DNA of 64,000 nt, taken from assembly GCA_025331565.1 (NCBI GenBank), contig JAFREQ010000017.1, positions 5,317,001 to 5,381,000 of the forward strand. Reading direction: 5' to 3'. Position 1 is the stretch's first letter, and the number at the start of each line of letters is the position of its first letter. Both the position numbers and the translations under genes were made by a program. Shown here piece by piece: positions 36,893-50,675 of the stretch. The notes under the pieces are model-generated. The model was not told where the DNA came from, did no database searches, and saw nothing but the letters and a program-made list of their open reading frames with translations. Source of the DNA: Holacanthus passer. Taxonomy: Eukaryota; Chordata; Actinopteri; Pomacanthidae.

Positions 36893-37082
36893 AACAGGCT
36901 GGATTGTCATTAAACAAACAGCAACAAGCTACAAGCAGGTTTCTGCCCGGAGGCGACTTGTTGTGAAGTCGATAACTGTGAAATTGATCGTCATCATTTT
37001 GCTGCTGAAGAATTTTGTCTCCGTCGACTGAGAGAGAAACAAAATGACTTCATAATGAGTGTACAAGGACAAGTGTCCACGA

Positions 37083-37083
<1 letters not shown>

Positions 37084-37111
<28 letters not shown>
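37084..37111. repeat. (AC)14 microsatellite
   Basis: Uninterrupted array. Confidence 0.95.
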
Positions 37112-37113
<2 letters not shown>

Positions 37114-38214
37114 GTTCAACGCAGACACCTGAACGTCACAGCTGAACGTACTTTGTTTAGATTGATCAAATGACTGTGTATGACGTCTATATCTGTATCT
37201 ACTGTTTATGCTGTATGTTTTTAGAAATCCCAGTTTACGTGTAAGAAATGAAGCTCTAGCTCAAGTTAGAGCTTTTCAATCACAAGCTCTTTCTCATCTC
37301 TCCTCCTGCACATGCTCAAACACATTTCCTGCTGTCAGTGTTCGGGGCTGTCGTTGGTAATCAGCTGTCTCATCAGCTGTTCTCTTCCAGCCAATAGCAC
37401 GATGTCACACCCTCATTGTTAGCCAATCATCTTCGTGCTCTCCTTTTATAATACGATCTTTCTCTGCCTTAGCTCTTTCATGCCAGTGATTTGCGCGCCC
37501 CTCCACCTCCCCATCTCCACCCATCCAGCTTCAAACAAGTCGTCTCCTCCCAGAGTCCAAAACGCCAAAGACTCTCTGTCAAGTTTCAATATCTATATCA
37601 TGTCACCTGTTGTAATAAATGATCTTTCTTCACATACTCGTCTCTCCTGGTTGAAATGCTGTAGGTATAGTTTTTGCGTGCGTGCAGCCTTAATGCGTTC
37701 GGCTCCTGCTGACGTGTCTCAGCTTTAACAACTGACTGAAGCCAAACAATGAAACAATGCAATACATTTCCACTTGAGTCCGTCCTGATCGAACGGCCTC
37801 ACACAGTCGTATGCGTGTGGCCCGAGGAGGAACGAGGTGGCAGAGAGAAAAATCAAGGTAAGAAACAGTGAGTGAGCAACAGAAAGAGATGGAGAGAATG
37901 AAAGAGGGGAAGACTCGTATCCAGTCGAGAGAGAGACCTCGATCTGTAACCAGGCATAGAAATCACAGTCTGAGCTGTGACTCCACACGAACCTCTGCTT
38001 TCCTTCCACATAATTGGCTTGTAATACCAAAGAAAGGTCTAGATGTCACCGAAAAAAAATCATTATCATCAAAGCAGATGGGAGCCCCCCCCCCTCCATC
38101 AGGCAGAGATAGAACGAACCTCCATTTCTCTCCAGGAGAACTTGTTTGTGTGTGTTGCAGTCTTTCGGGGGCAGACGTGTTGGATGCATTATGCAAGAGG
38201 CGGGTGATGAACCC

Positions 38215-38227
38215 TCACCAGAGGGCG
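38215..38227 (+). promoter_or_regulatory. CTCF-like motif, 12/13
   Basis: TCACCAGAGGGCG differs from the core only at its first base. Confidence 0.3.
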
Positions 38228-39840
38228 GCTGAGTCGAGGTGAGACGCTCCATGACCTGTTTTAGGAGAGCGTGCATTATACAGCGCCGGCCCTAAAACGT
38301 GTTCTCTTGTCTGAGCCGCTGCAGGTTTTTACAGCTGAAAACATCAGAAAAATCAGACTGCTTTCCTCTGGGGAATCAGTCCAACTCACATCTGTGCTGC
38401 CGCGACTCGTGTCCCAAAATACTCGCCTCAGTCACAACAGCTCATCTGCCTCGTTTCTGCCTCCTCAAACTCTCCCATCAGCCAGTTCTCCTAAACTCCC
38501 TGCTCCTGGTTCGCTGGATCGTCTCCTATCAATGCAGAAAGCTAATGTTGGCCATGCTTCAGTCCCTCAGGCCTGTCGACACTCTGCAGTCACAAAGATC
38601 AGGTTGATGTATAAAGCATGTTTGACACAAAAGGTATCTGAGTGTGATTTTACAAATGAGCCAGAAATGACGACTAATGAGTTTCTCCATAGTTGTGAAA
38701 AGGTGCTTTCAATCATTTTTTGTCTGTATTGTTTTATTAACTCTTCTGAGCCGCTTTACGTTCTCAGCACCTCAGGGTTTTACATCTGTTAGAGATTTGA
38801 TGGACAAAGCACTGAGTGAGTTTGAAAAGACTGCGGAGACGTTTTGCTGAAGCGTCATTTCACGTCATGTCTGCTGGTGACGAGCTGCTGCCAGCGGGTT
38901 CGGAAAGATCCTCATGTTGGTTGAATATTGAAAAAGGGAACGTGTTGACTTTCAATATTTGACCAGAACATTTTGAAAAAGTTTTAGCAGAATGTGTCCC
39001 ACAGCATGTGGAGAAGCAAATTTGTTTTATATCCAGTAAACATGTTTTGTAGGTGGCAGGTTTAAATGGCAGCTCACGGCTTCATCTGAAGGAAGAATGA
39101 GCTCAGATATGTTTTCAGTGCGCTCACAGCAGCCGGCGACCTGGATGACTGACACAGAATTTAAAGAATACACTCAGGTATAATCCTTTGAGAAATCCCC
39201 TCCACCTGTCTCCTTAGCTCTGTTTACCTTTATTTTTCCTATTTCTTTTGCTCATCCAGTTCATCCAGAGGTCACACTCTGCTCCTGAACCTTTAACAAC
39301 TTACCGCCGCTCGCTTGAAACGACGATGGTTTAGAAATTGAATCAGTCCACTGATGTTCTGTTCAGTGTGGAGAACAGCATCAGTGAACAGTGAAATAAG
39401 AATGTGTTTGGCCTTTACATGGTGACGAATCTTAACTCAGTCTGTTGATATAGACTTTTAGCATCGTGCATCTGTCGGTCCAACGACCGTGCAGATTGTC
39501 GTGATTGGACAAATTTGCAGAGGTGAGAAAGTTGTTTTGAACTTCTCTCTTGTTCATTCTTCTTCTGAACATGAATGAATCGTCATCAAAGTGAATTCGG
39601 ATCAGCTTAGATTCTTCACTCACACTGAAACCTGTTCAACACACCTTCACTCACTGTTCGTTTCTCAACACTTGATTTCATCCATTCACTGATTTCATGC
39701 CTTGTCACTTTCAAACCTTGTACACGTGAGGGCTGAGAGGGTGGAAACGTCGCCCTCTGTAGGTCGGGCGAGGGACAGCTCCCAGCCCAGATGAGGCCAG
39801 GTGTGCTCTGTGTGACTGTGTGAGCAGTTGTAGGGACGCT

Positions 39841-39893
39841 GTGTCCTGAGTGTCCTGAGTGTCCTGGTGTCTCCTGGTGTCTCCTGGTCTCCT
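39841..39893. repeat. Short imperfect tandem repeat (TGTCCTGAG/GTGTCTCCTG)
   Basis: Two related 10-bp words repeated two to three times each. Confidence 0.8.
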
Positions 39894-41345
39894 GGTACCA
39901 GACTGCTGTTTTTGGCTTCGTCCTGCTTTGCCTCATCATGGCTGTGCTTCTTTGTCTGGGTTGGACTGGACCAGTTGATCCATGTTGTCCATGATGTTTA
40001 TGGAAGTTCTAGTGTGTTTCATTTTATACTGAGTCTTTTTAGCTTTTCAGTTGTCTTTTAAGATAACTTGTCACTGAACGCACGTCTCCTGCTCATTGAA
40101 TCTAATCTAAATTGTATTGTGCCAACACTCATAGATTTTATCTTTGTTTTAATACCGTGTCGCGTCACATACACACTAAAACATTACAATTAAAAAGAAT
40201 TGGAAAAATATTTTTGGTCTAAAATTTGCTTTCCAAATTCAGAGGTTGCACATAAAAAACTGTCAGTCTGTTTCTGTCTCCACTCTTTTTCCAGCCTTCT
40301 CTTTGGATCCTCAGCGTCTCGACCTCTCTGAGGGCGGACGTCCCCCGTCTACTTTCTGTAAAACGCTCATTATCCTGGTGACATTTCCACTCGTGTGCAG
40401 CAAGTTAAATAGCAGAAGTGCAGGATCGCTTCGGCTGATTTATGACAATCGTCACCCAGGTGTCAGGGAAAAATGTCAGGCCAGTCATTTAACTCGTAAT
40501 CGTACTGGTTTGGAGACGTGGAACCTACAGTCTGGGAAACAGAGGGTTCATATGTTATGTCTCCTCCTGGCTCCTTATCTGTCGAGTCAACATTTCAAAC
40601 TCTTTGTCATCCATAGATGGTTCGATTCCTCTGCGTCTTTTCACACATACTTGGAGCAAACAGTCGCCTACAGCTGGTAACACGGCTGCTCACCTCGCAA
40701 AGGGAAAGCATCACGTCAGTCTGTGGATTCAAACCCGTCGCCATCTTCTCTATTCCCTCCTTCTCTTGTCAATTCTAATCCTGACTTAACGTTCCTTGTT
40801 TAGTGGATGAGTCATTTTTGTGTCTTGTTAACTTTTACTGTGTCACCTGAAGGAAAACTGAATTCAATTAGACAAGGACGGTTTTATGACGGGGAGCTAA
40901 AAGATCTATAGTCATTCATTTCATAGATCTTTTCTTTACTATTGATTATGATGATGTTACAGTAACCAATTTAATAGCTACAATCAGGTTATAGTTCAGC
41001 CAGATTATCTTCACCTGCCTTTGTTATCACTTATCTCTGTTCATCATGTGTCATCTGTCATTTGGCCAGATGCCATATAGACATTCAGTCTGGTGAAGTT
41101 CTCTGACTGTAAATCTGTTTTTAATTCTCCATTTGTGTGAGTGAAAGCTAAATACAGAAACAGTTCGATTAGAAGAATTTAGATTTCATAAGTGGAGACA
41201 ACACGAGATACTAATTCAAATTCAATTCAAAATGTGTCTGATTATCTCTCTTCCTCCCACTCTTGTTCTCTCTCATCTTTCTATTTGCCAAGTCATCACC
41301 TAATGGGGCCTAGAATGAGGTTTTCCCATTTTGTGAAACCTGGGA

Positions 41346-41349
<4 letters not shown>

Positions 41350-41398
<49 letters not shown>
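41350..41398. repeat. (AC)24 microsatellite
   Basis: Uninterrupted array. Confidence 0.97.
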
Positions 41399-41401
<3 letters not shown>

Positions 41402-44400
41402 ATATTGAATAGATTTAGAGAGAAACCCTCCCTCCCTCTAACCAAGCTAACTTCTTCTATTTATCTCTGTCCGGCGAGACGCCCAAATTAATGACGCAGG
41501 ATGGGTGCTAACGAGCCGCTCTAACGAGCTGACCTGACGAGAAGCCGGTCCCTGTGGTCTGACGGCCGCCGCTCTGCTCCACTCGAGCACGTTCCCCTCC
41601 AGCCTCTCTGAGCAGGACCAGACCAACATCTGATGACTTTTTGCTTCGCTGACGACAGCGATGTTCAGTGCTACGACCTTTGAGGTGCGTGTGACTAAAA
41701 AGTCTCTGGTGAAGTTGAATCTGAGCGGTGTTTGCATCTCAGAGTGCTGAAGTGCCCCTGAGCAAGCATCCTGATTGTTGATAGGCTGGTCTTTTAATGA
41801 CTTCAGGTGACTAAGTGATAAACATGAAAACACATATGAACGAATGATAGCTCAGTTTTCTGGATGAGTGGATGGTGTTTAGTGCCAAATGAGATTCAAG
41901 CGATTAGAACCAGCGACTTCTCATTAACAAGCTAAAAAGACCAAATGTCCAAATACATTTGCGGATTTGCTGAGTGGTCGATGAGGAGCACGAGACAAAC
42001 CTGGGTTATTATTATTTGGAGATGACTGAAAACAGAAGCTGCTGTCAACACTGATCGACTCTGATTTAATGCTGGCGTTTACAGGACGTATGTTTGGTCG
42101 GTGCGGCCTCACAGAGCAGCGCAGACACAACGTGACATACGGCTTTATGTGTCTAACTGACTGGTTAGCCAGCCAGGTTGTAATGTGGCAGATGGTTGGA
42201 TTTGGACACCGCAGCCCTGCAGCTAGTTGGCTAATGAAAAGCTGTTAAATTCCACTGTTGCTTTGTGGATTTACTGCTAATATCATCTGTGGACTAGTTC
42301 TCACTGTCTTTTCTCATGTTTCTTCTTCTGTGCTTTGTGTTCTCTCGTCTCATCTCCCGTCCTCGTCTCGATATTATGACACAGAATATATGTTGTACAT
42401 GAACGTGCAGATTCTCAGGCAGAAAATGTGATATGTTTTCATATAATCTCGTTGTATTATCAAGTTATTTTCAGAGGTATATGAACAGTCAGTGTGATTT
42501 TTTTATATTTCTGTGTCACATTTTGAATTCATGATTTAATTGATGATGTTTTTCAGTCGAAAGTCGAGTAGATTAAAGAAAATATCAGTCATTAGTCTTG
42601 AATTTAGTAATTTCCAGCAATTAACATCAAGTAAAATGATTTTATTCTATCCAAAGCTTTTTTTTTTGAAAGATGGTCGTCAAAGTGTTGGAGTTTCCTC
42701 AGTTATGGTGTTTCAGCCATCAGTTCATTCGTGTTATCAAAGCAACTAATCCCACACACAACGACGGTAAAGCTGTCAAAGTAAACTCTGGTTGGTCAAA
42801 GTTGTCTGTAAACTATGATGAATCTTTATAACAGTTTCTGTAATATTTTAAACTTGTGGCTGCTCTTGCTTGTTGGACCTTTTCTTATCAACACTGTTGA
42901 ATTTGGAAATCTCAGCAAATACTTTGGTTTGATTATGACAAAATAAAACCCAAGTTATATATAACATATAATAGACCACATTATTCACAAGTCAATTTCA
43001 ATGGATTCCAATCATGACAAACTACTGAAAATGATTCTTCAGCCGCGCCTGAATATATTAAATATGTCTGTGTCAAAAGTTCGTTGGTCCATTTATGTGG
43101 CACAATAAAATCAAAGTTCTGTTTCTTTCTTTCTCTTCTGAAATGGAGAAGCACACAGTTGCTCGGTGACGTGAACTTCTTGCGATGCACTGAAGCATTT
43201 ATAAAAGCAAAGGCTCATAAATTCCTCAGCACTTTGTTCGAGATGTCGCGTTCTGTGGACGATGCCGTCACACAGGTCAGTGTCAGCACAGTTCCCATCG
43301 TGCAAACTGGCTCAGGAGAGAGTCAGACGACGGCAGGAGAGCTGAGCGCTGCATGTTTGATGAAGCAACACTCATGAAATGTTGATGATTGTTTGTGGGC
43401 ACACGTCAGCGACAGGAAGTGTCAGAGAGCGTGTGGTCGATACGTGAAATGTGGCCTCACAATACAAACCTTCAGCTGACATTTTGGATGATCCACAGCT
43501 TATTGCTGATTAAACTCTGCCATCTTTGGTCTTATATTTAAGGAGAGTTTTCTACAACATGCACAGAAGTTTACGTTCTTACATATGTGAAGCACTTTGT
43601 GTTGCACCCGTGTGTTAATTGTGCTTTAAAAATGGATTATTTCAGTAATAACTACAGAAATGCTGTGATAGGCCGAGAGCTTTGAGTCTAAAAAATGTTA
43701 TGCGACGACATGTTCAGGATGTGCTGATAATGAGCCCCACAAATACAGATAATAAGACATGAACATGGGGTTTTGAGGGAGTTCATTTACTGGATGGGAA
43801 TCTCATTATATGATGAATGTACTACTCAAACGTCCCCGTGTGTCTCTGAACGTCGCCTCGGCTGCGCAGCGTTCGCATGATTAGCAGTTTGCGTGTGTCA
43901 GTGGTGTGATTAAAAGTGGATTAGCCTGTCTTGATTTGACAGGAAGCAAGTTGCCTGAGTGAAGAAAACTCCTTCATTATTTATTTATTCACAGTTTTTT
44001 CCTTATATTTAGTCATGCAGTCGAAGGCAGGAAATAATGCCTAAAAACAACATCACACAGTCACATTTCCATCTTCTAATTCAGGGAGTCGTTTGTTAGT
44101 CAGGTTCGTTTAAATGGCAGTTTAATGCAATTAGAAGTGGCATGTATCGTAAAATGACTTCCAGAAATAGAAGCTAGGTGTAGACAGAAGAAATTAGAAA
44201 TGGACTCTAACAGCTGTAACTAATTACACTTTCCTCCTTTAAGCACAAATCAGGCTTTTACAACAAGTCTGTATTGAATGTGTGCTTCTCCATTTGCCCC
44301 CCACCGTGGTGTGTGTAATGGACTGTAGTTGTGTGTGTGTCTGTCTTTTACAGCCTGCTCTGTATCATCTGTCGACAGCATTGATGATTAGCTGATCTGT

Positions 44401-46176
44401 GTGACGTCCACGTGTGTTTACAACATCTGACAACTGATCATTTCTATGATGCAAACAGACGCCAGAGTTTATTGCATGAATTTCGAATGCTTGTGTAAAA
44501 GCTTCGTGTAAACGGGCGCTGCTGCTCTTTGTGTTTGTGTAGTGAACGACGGCATGAACGCACGTGTGATTATTTTCAGTTCCTCAGTGTAAATGTTTCC
44601 TGCTGCGTTCATGTGACGACGTCTCTATTAAATCTGAGCATGTGTGAGAACGAAGGTGAGACCTGACAGAAATGTGTCACATGACACATCTCTTCACTCT
44701 TTAGCAGATGGTGAAGGAGCACGACGACGTCCTCCACACGTGAGAGTTTACCACATGCGACACACACAAACGACAGAAAGTTCAACGCAATTATAGTTTT
44801 AATTACTTTTCCTTTTGGGGTCATCTTCGCTTTGTAAATCTCATTACTTAAAGCTGGTGTTCATATCAGCTGGACGGCGGAAAACAAGTCAGCAGGCACT
44901 CGATTTTATTTCTGCTGCATGTGGGAGAATAAACACCTACTTTGTTTAAGTTCTTTCCCACTGCTGCAAAATGGCAGCTCCCTGGTCCCAGTCGGTCCCG
45001 TCACTGCCTGATCCGGACTGGGAACCCGACCGGTTCTATGCATGCGTGTACGTCAGGTCTTAACATCGGACTGATGGATTTTTCTAACCACTGATGTTCG
45101 AGGGTCACATTTAGAACAAATCGTGTTTCCGTCGCAGACTGGGCTACACGTCTCTGTCCCTCTTCTCCATTTGGTGTTTTACCACAGCGGTTGAGTTATT
45201 TTTGTGCTGGTCGTCGCTGTGCTCTCCCGCCGGCTGCACAGTGTCGACCGCTTCTGCTGCTTCAGGCCGTCAACGTGCTCGTTTTCTCATGAAGATCCAC
45301 TTTATCTCACTGAACATGGGGAAGAATTGGCTGGTCATTGGCTCCCATGAATCACCTGCAGTGATCAGTGACCTGGAAACAGTAGGGAGAGCAGGAACAT
45401 TCACACTTGGACGTTTGACATCTCAACAAACAACCGGCCCCGTTAAAGTCAGTCCTCGGAAGTTATTGCTGTGCTAAATGTCGTTTTGTCCTTTCAGCAC
45501 AGATGAGAACAAGCTGAGTTGTGGATGTTGTGTATAATAACCACATTTCTATGTTTGTGCCAGTAAAAAGTTTAAAGGTAAGACAAGATTATAAAGAGAG
45601 TGATTCCATCACAATCACAGCCAGTGTGTGACAGACGTCCTTGCATCTGAAATGTCCCACTGTTCTTCACACAGAAGCTCCCTGCGTGTTCAGTTCAGCT
45701 CCTTCTCTGCAAAGATAAACCGTGTTATTAACCTCTTTCTCTCTGCAGAGGGGTCAGTTCACGGTCTACATCGTCTTTCCCTGCATTCAGGTTTGAAGTT
45801 GTTGGACGTCTTTCTCTAAAACTGAGACGTTTTTAAGCTACAAAATGCATCAATTCAAAATTCACATGTCGTGTGAAGCATTAAGGAAACTCAGAGGTCA
45901 GATACATGATGCATTGATGTGAGCGACTTGTGAAATATTTGCTTTGTTAGAAGCCTAGTGTTTCAAAATCTAATTAGAAAATGAGTTTTCCTGCAGAAGT
46001 GAAGTTGCACAGAAGCAGAAGATTTGTGCAAGTAAACATGCAAAAATAATAAATTATGAAATGAACAAGAAAACAACAACAGCACGAGTCCATGACCTCT
46101 GTGTTTGTTTTCTTAAACCAGAGAGTGAAAAAAATGCTCGGGGTTAACGAGGAGGTCACGATGTTTCCTGCAGACC

Positions 46177-46178
<2 letters not shown>

Positions 46179-46217
<39 letters not shown>
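46179..46217. repeat. (TG)19 microsatellite
   Basis: About 130 bases before the reverse CTCF motif. Confidence 0.97.
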
Positions 46218-46218
<1 letters not shown>

Positions 46219-46350
46219 CACTGATGAATCACTGATCCAGGGTTTGAGTTATAATCTGAGCTTGACCAACTTTACAGGTGGAAATAAATAAACCACATTA
46301 GGTGATCTGACACTTCACGCTCTGCAGACTCAGTACACGACCCTCTGTGG

Positions 46351-46363
46351 CGCCCCCTAGTGG
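46351..46363 (-). promoter_or_regulatory. CTCF core motif, perfect match, reverse orientation
   Basis: CGCCCCCTAGTGG is a 13/13 match to the reverse complement of the CTCF core, so it faces the 27.07-kb site. Confidence 0.5.
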
Positions 46364-46593
46364 CAGGGCGGGTCAGTTTCAGTCCAGCTGTGAGTCCAGT
46401 CCGTGTCCTGTCAGAACGACAGCCTCGTTGCCTGAAGGCTGTTTCTCAGTGCAGTAAAGTGATGTGACATTAGAAATGAATTTCTTTTTCATCTCTTTTG
46501 CAACGTGCTCCACAATCTGGACACACAAATGATGGGATCGGTGAGCGGGGCCGACTGTCGCTCCTTTCATCTCATTAAGTTTCATAATGGGAT

Positions 46594-47212
46594 TCAGTTT
46601 CGTATGAGACAACCTTTCATTAGCAGCAGCACAGACTGCAGGAGCCAACTAGCTCCTGGCGGTCTCTCTGAAGGAGTGCCACGCAGGACTTTCCTAAAAA
46701 ACAAGTCCTGGACTCAAAGAAAAATAATCTCTCTCACTCATCACTTACAAACACTACAGGTGTGGCAGCATGTGTGTGTGTGTGTGTCCACAGAGACGCT
46801 GCCCTCGCTCTTGTTTCAGCGTGTTTGAGATGTTGAGTGTTGAGTGTGTGTTCTCCCACCTTGAGCCCAGCTTTGATCCAAGTCTGCGACACGGTGCCTG
46901 AAAGTAAAAGCACACCAACATTTAACACACGTCACAGAAAGAAAGAAGGGTGGAAGGAGAACAGAAAAGATGAGACGTGAAGGATAGAGGAGGGAAAAAC
47001 AGGTGATAAAGGAGGATCTGCATGATTAGATTTTTGTGCACATGGTTTCCAGTGTGACGGGAAACTGTGGCTCACTTAGTGTTGGAATCTGTTTTCTAAA
47101 GTTTCATAGGAAACATCAGAAGGCGAGCGCAGACTCACCTGCCGGCTCTCCACTCTCCTCCCACTGGCTCCGACGGCGCCGTGATGCCGTTTACCAGCAA
47201 AACTACTGACAT
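46594..47212 (-). CDS. Weak candidate gene, 76 aa, three exons (unrecognised)
   Basis: On the minus strand an ATG at 47212 opens MSVVLLVNGITAPSEPVGGE and runs to a perfect GGCAG/GTGAGT donor at 47139. A 38-nt segment (46897-46860) lies between a very good acceptor (CTTTTACTTTCAG) and an AAG/GTGGGA donor. A third segment begins at 46712 after TTTTTCTTTGAG and stays open to a TGA at 46596-46594. Phases agree (2 nt, then 1 nt) and the introns (241 and 147 nt) are typical of fish. There is no good polyadenylation signal and the third segment's composition is not strongly protein-like. It may be part of a larger gene or a chance arrangement. Confidence 0.2.
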
Positions 47213-47374
47213 GAGAGTTTTGGCAAAAACAGGACGACAAACTGGCTCATGAAATCAGCTGGTGAGCAGAAATGTACAGCTCGCGGATAATGAGGTGCAT
47301 CTTTTTAAAAATGTCACCACGCACTTCAAAATCATCTCGTAACAGATGTTTAGGCGATACTAAGTCGTGATGAT

Positions 47375-47375
<1 letters not shown>

Positions 47376-47406
<31 letters not shown>
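47376..47406. repeat. (AC)15 microsatellite
   Basis: Uninterrupted array. Confidence 0.95.
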
Positions 47407-47409
<3 letters not shown>

Positions 47410-49166
47410 TCACAGGTTTATTCTTGGCTGTGAGTGTGTTGGCAGGTGATAAAAACTGTGGCTTTTTTCCCCGCTGCCATTTTTATCCCTTAATTTTTCA
47501 CGTCCCAGTTGAGCAGAGGTCTGAACATAAGAGAGCAGAACTTTTTTTCCCCAACATGCAAACTGTTTCACTTCAGACCAATTTCAATGCTTCACACTGA
47601 ATATACTGAATACTGGAAAAAAGATGCAAACTCAGTTCTGAGGGAAACAGCGCAGCTTATCTTCAGGCTAAAACACAGAACACAAACGCACCACGAAGCT
47701 GCCGGACCAGCGTCGTTCTTCTCTCTGTGCTTTCGCTCTGGGACCGAGGAAGATCAAAGGAAGAAGAGAAGCAAATTAGCAGTCGAGTGGTAAAATAGAA
47801 TTTTGGCTCCAATAATGGTAATTAAGAGGGAAATTGTTTGATCTCTGATGTGTCAAACTCCAAATTGAAAAATGTGTGTGTGAAATGGCTGTAAATGATG
47901 ATGATGTTGCTCTTTGTCTCTCGGACCACCGGTTACTCTGATAGTGACTTTGGCTGTGTGTGAATGAACCAGGCTCTTCACTTCAGAGGAGAAAGAACAG
48001 TTTGTTCAGGAATCGAACATCGATGGACAGGTGTCCTCTAAAAGCGAGAACACAGATCTGAAACAAGCTCAAACCCTGAGGTCACACAGGCGATGAGGTG
48101 GATTTCAGAGAAGGACAATTGTGGCTTAAATAAAGTCGCTACATATGTTTGTTTTTTTAGATTTTACTACTTACTAAAAGCTTCTATCTCACTGCTTCAC
48201 TGTAGTAGAGTAGATAATAAAATGTTACTGGATGAGATAACTCCACCACTGAAGCTCCTCAAGGGAAACTTTAGGAGGTGAAGCAGCCTGAACCGAGAAG
48301 GTCAAAGCGCAGCTGAAAATTTAACTTCATATGTTTCTAATCTCAACACAGTTCCCACAAACAATAATGAGCGTCTCACAGTTTAATTTAATTTAGGAGG
48401 TGTTTCGAGTTACTTCTCCTCAGGGTGATGGCATCAGAGGACACCGAGCTCTTTGTTGTGTTAATCAAGATTCAGCAAAACAACACAGATTAAAAAATAG
48501 AATAGCTCAAAGCTTCAGTGAGAAAAATGTGCCTGACAAACCCTGTTTACCTGCTTTAATGCTTTTCCAGTCAGAGTGTGAGAAGTCAAAGATACAGCCA
48601 AGAGTTTTTCCCCAGACACATTTTAATATCGGAGATAAAAACTGCAGGTTGAAAACAGAACCGATGCTCATGTCTGTCACGGCAGGTCGTCCAGTTTGAG
48701 CAGCTCTGAGACGCATGTTGGCGACACTGTGATCTGTTCCACTCGCGAAAGGTTTGATTTGATCTTTCCCAGAAACAAGAAGCGTTAGTACTTGGAGCAC
48801 ATTGGAGACGAGTTTGAGATCAGAGTTGAGAATCCAAAGAGAGCGAAACAGGAAACTGGAGCCAGGCCTCAGACCATTTCACCATTTTAAACATGTTTCA
48901 TCTGATCCTGTCCATTAACAAGATGTGTTCGATGGTGGAACAGCTTGGAGATGAGCAATATCCAATATTTAGGAATTTGGAAAATTTGGTTGAGAATTGC
49001 GATCGCTGTCATCATCTCCAACTGGAATAATCTTCTAATCAGCATCGTCTGGGACCAGTTTCTTGTGTGTTTTGAACATTTCAGGAGGTTTTGCAGCCCG
49101 AGCACCTGCAGCTTCATGGTCACAGGTGTTAGAGGTCAAGATTTAACTGTAACCTGTAACACGTGT

Positions 49167-49199
49167 CCAACATGTGTGTCCAACATGTGTCCAACATGT
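49167..49199. repeat. Short tandem repeat GTCCAACATGT, three copies
   Basis: Three copies, the middle with an inserted GT. Confidence 0.8.
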
Positions 49200-49673
49200 A
49201 AATAAGAGAAGACGGCGCTGACAGTGTTGGAAGGTACCGTCGACTTAACTTTGCGATAGTTTCCTCCAGCTTCCAGTGCAGCCTCTCTGTCCAACACACA
49301 GACTTCACATTCATTCACATCGGAAAATTTCACAAAATGTCAATATATTCCTGAACTTTCTAACATTTCAGGCAGAGATAAAATGGAGTGTGTGTGTGAG
49401 CAGTGTGCAAACTGACTTTTCCAGTTGAAAGTTAAGACGATTTCTCAGGTGCTGTGAGAAGATCACGACCTTTTCTTCTTTTAAACAGCCGCCCTGTATG
49501 TAATTTAGAAATATGAGAAGACGAACAACTTTCAGTCTTCAGAAAAACTCACTCTCTGAAGATGTGAAGTGTTTTTGTCCGACAGCAGTGCTGAACACTT
49601 GTCTGAAACTGATCTGTGTGCAGCGGTGAATGGGACGAATGTATCATCTGGGGAATGAGTTTACACCAGTAGC

Positions 49674-49676
<3 letters not shown>

Positions 49677-49719
<43 letters not shown>
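49677..49719. repeat. (CA)21 microsatellite
   Basis: A GT array in inverted orientation follows at 49875-49894. Confidence 0.97.
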
Positions 49720-49721
<2 letters not shown>

Positions 49722-50649
49722 CACACACTAATGAAAGCTTTGAAATGCACACTCAATGACAAGCTCTGCAGACACACAGCCTGAAGCACAGTCACACCAC
49801 TGTTAGATAAGGAGTGTGTGTTTACATAAGCTGCACTGCATAATGGCATTTCCTCACACACGTGGAAACATAAGGTGTGTGTGTGTGTGTGTGTTTCTGA
49901 TGATGAGAACAGCAGAGTGGGTTGCTGCTTTAATCAGGTCACCCACCTGTTAGAAACAGGATTTATGTGTTTGTGTATTTGAGTGACAGTGTCAGATAAC
50001 AGAGTTCAAGAGTTCAGGAGGAGTTCATATCAAATGAGTGTGCAGCTCCAAGTGTTTGTGATTTTGTCCCATGAAATTATAGAAGAAGATGATTTTTTAA
50101 GGCTGCAACACTGATGTTGAAGTCTTTGTTGTTAATGTGTTAAAGTTTAAAGCACCTTATTTTCCTATTGGCACCTGCCAACACTCCGGCTCTGCGTTAA
50201 CACCATGCTGCTCCATTTTTGTTTTGTCATTTGGGAAAGTGCTGTAACATCCTTTATCATGAATGAATAAAAACAACATTTTAAAGGAATTCTCTCTGTG
50301 TATGGTTGCCTGCAACCAAACCCCAGCCCGTTCACCCGCTGCTCTGCCGAGCCATACAGAAGTATCCACTGCCACCGGAGTACAGAGCGGCTTCTTCCCT
50401 CAGACACACCATGAATTATTTATGCTTATTTTTTATGAGTTATTATTTATTCATCCATTTACATAATTTTTCTTTTGTGCTTAAAGGGAATACAAGTTGC
50501 ATGATAAATAAATGAACCTTAAATTCTCTGCAGTCAGGTTCCAAATAAGGTGAAGTCTTCCCAGAAGATGGGAGGCTGTTAAAGCTGCAGACTCGTGCCC
50601 ATGGTTTACTAATGTTCACATATTGGTGTTATTTTACAATACTTATAAA

Positions 50650-50675
50650 ACACACACACACACACACACACACAC
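50650..50675. repeat. (AC)13 microsatellite
   Basis: Uninterrupted array. Confidence 0.95.

Larger units (their letters stand above)
35800..46590. other. Mostly empty region
   Basis: Holds a few CA/GT arrays and one block (38161-38790) with splice-like signals and overlapping open frames. No recognised protein on either strand. Confidence 0.5.
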
